A stretch of 34,415 nt of DNA from Daldinia sp. FL1419 (lineage: Eukaryota; Ascomycota; Sordariomycetes; Xylariales; Hypoxylaceae). The notes under the pieces were generated by a model that had not been told where the DNA came from, did no database searches, and saw only the letters and a program-made list of their open reading frames with translations. Of the stretch, positions 33,851 to 34,415 are shown piece after piece. A program made the translations under genes and the position numbers. Positions within the stretch are counted from its first letter, which is position 1, and each line of letters begins with the position of its first letter. The DNA lies in the NCBI GenBank assembly GCA_025201765.1, contig MU623581.1, positions 1 to 34,415 on the forward strand, given 5' to 3'.

Positions 33851-34415
33851 ATAATAATAATTAATTATAATATATAAAATTTTTCTTTTATAATTTAAGT
33901 TAAGGTAAATAATTTAACCTCAATAATAAAAATAATAATTATATTTTATTTATTAATTTTTTAACTAATTATTCTATTAAATAATTTTATTATATATATT
34001 TATATATTTTTTTAATTAATTATATTATTAATAAATGAGGCATTGTTAACAATCTTGAAAACATTGCTTTTATTTAATTTTAAAATATATCTTTATATAT
34101 GTTAAAAATATTATATAATTTAATTAATTGTTATATAATATTTTAAATTTGAATTTAAATTAAATTAGGTTAATTTTAAATAAGTAAATATAATATTAGG
34201 TTAGGTAATTATTATAATATATAAGATTAAATTTATTTTTTATTAATATTATTATATTAATTAAGGTAAAATTATTTTTATATAAAATAATAATTTTTCT
34301 TTTATTATAAATATTTTAAAGATTTTTTTAATTATTTTTATTAAATTAATAATTTTATTAATATAAATAAATTAATTTAATTAAATTCAATGTTATATTT
34401 AATTTTAAATTATTT
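33851..34415. other. A+T-rich degenerate sequence to the window end
   Basis: Nearly pure A/T apart from GAGGCATTGTTAACAATC near 34037. No frame or known repeat was recognised. Confidence 0.4.

Noticed and set aside
1..34415. Centromere or mitochondrial DNA as the explanation for extreme A+T content
   Set aside because: A nuclear SAPS gene with spliceosomal introns sits in the middle and the A+T sequence resolves into mutated nuclear transposons. A centromere cannot be excluded from sequence alone, but nothing supports it.

Overview
The window looks like a stretch of filamentous ascomycete (Pezizomycotina) nuclear genome. One normal-composition gene island (about 18.39-22.72 kb) sits inside overwhelmingly A+T sequence with almost no open reading frames. 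Relics of transposable elements can be read in that sequence, and their differences are dominated by C-to-T / G-to-A transitions. This is the signature expected of repeat-induced point mutation (RIP). Short introns with fungal-type branch sites and the protein itself agree with a filamentous ascomycete; nothing seen fixes the species.

The only intact gene is a four-exon, 1199-residue member of the SAPS family: Sit4/PP6-type phosphatase-associated regulatory subunits, related to yeast Sap155/185/190 and fission yeast Ekc1. Its start codon lies about 260 bp from transposon debris, and base composition drops back to A+T about 230 bp after its stop.

Left flank (1-18.39 kb): antisense 5' part of a LINE (1-420); unreadable A+T sequence and a possible antisense retroelement (2.4-4.7 kb); LINE 3' ends; a solo LTR with a 5-bp target duplication (5375-5590); a complex tandem-repeat family (1.88-2.3, 7.3-9.47, 13.9-17.35 kb); a roughly 310-bp dispersed repeat (9.48-9.79 and 17.65-17.97 kb); a 5'-truncated LINE with recognisable reverse transcriptase (10.25-13.41 kb) that carries a second solo LTR (10871-11050); and an 814-bp element with 59-bp terminal inverted repeats (16794-17607).

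Right flank (22.72-34.4 kb): antisense LINE 3' ends, an inverted pair of the same tandem arrays centred near 25.63 kb, a third copy of the 310-bp repeat, and a RIP-degraded but apparently near full-length Tad1-like LINE (about 27.29-33.85 kb) with ORF1 and reverse-transcriptase remnants.

The most interesting signals are: about 110-117 bp GC-retaining copies of the LINE 3' end, each with its own target-site duplication (SINE-like); the nested 17-bp / roughly 150-bp tandem arrays; two LINE paralogs mutated on opposite strands; and two solo LTRs with exact target duplications, one confirmed by an unoccupied site in a paralog. I found no sign of a new multi-gene system; the novelty here is in repeat biology.
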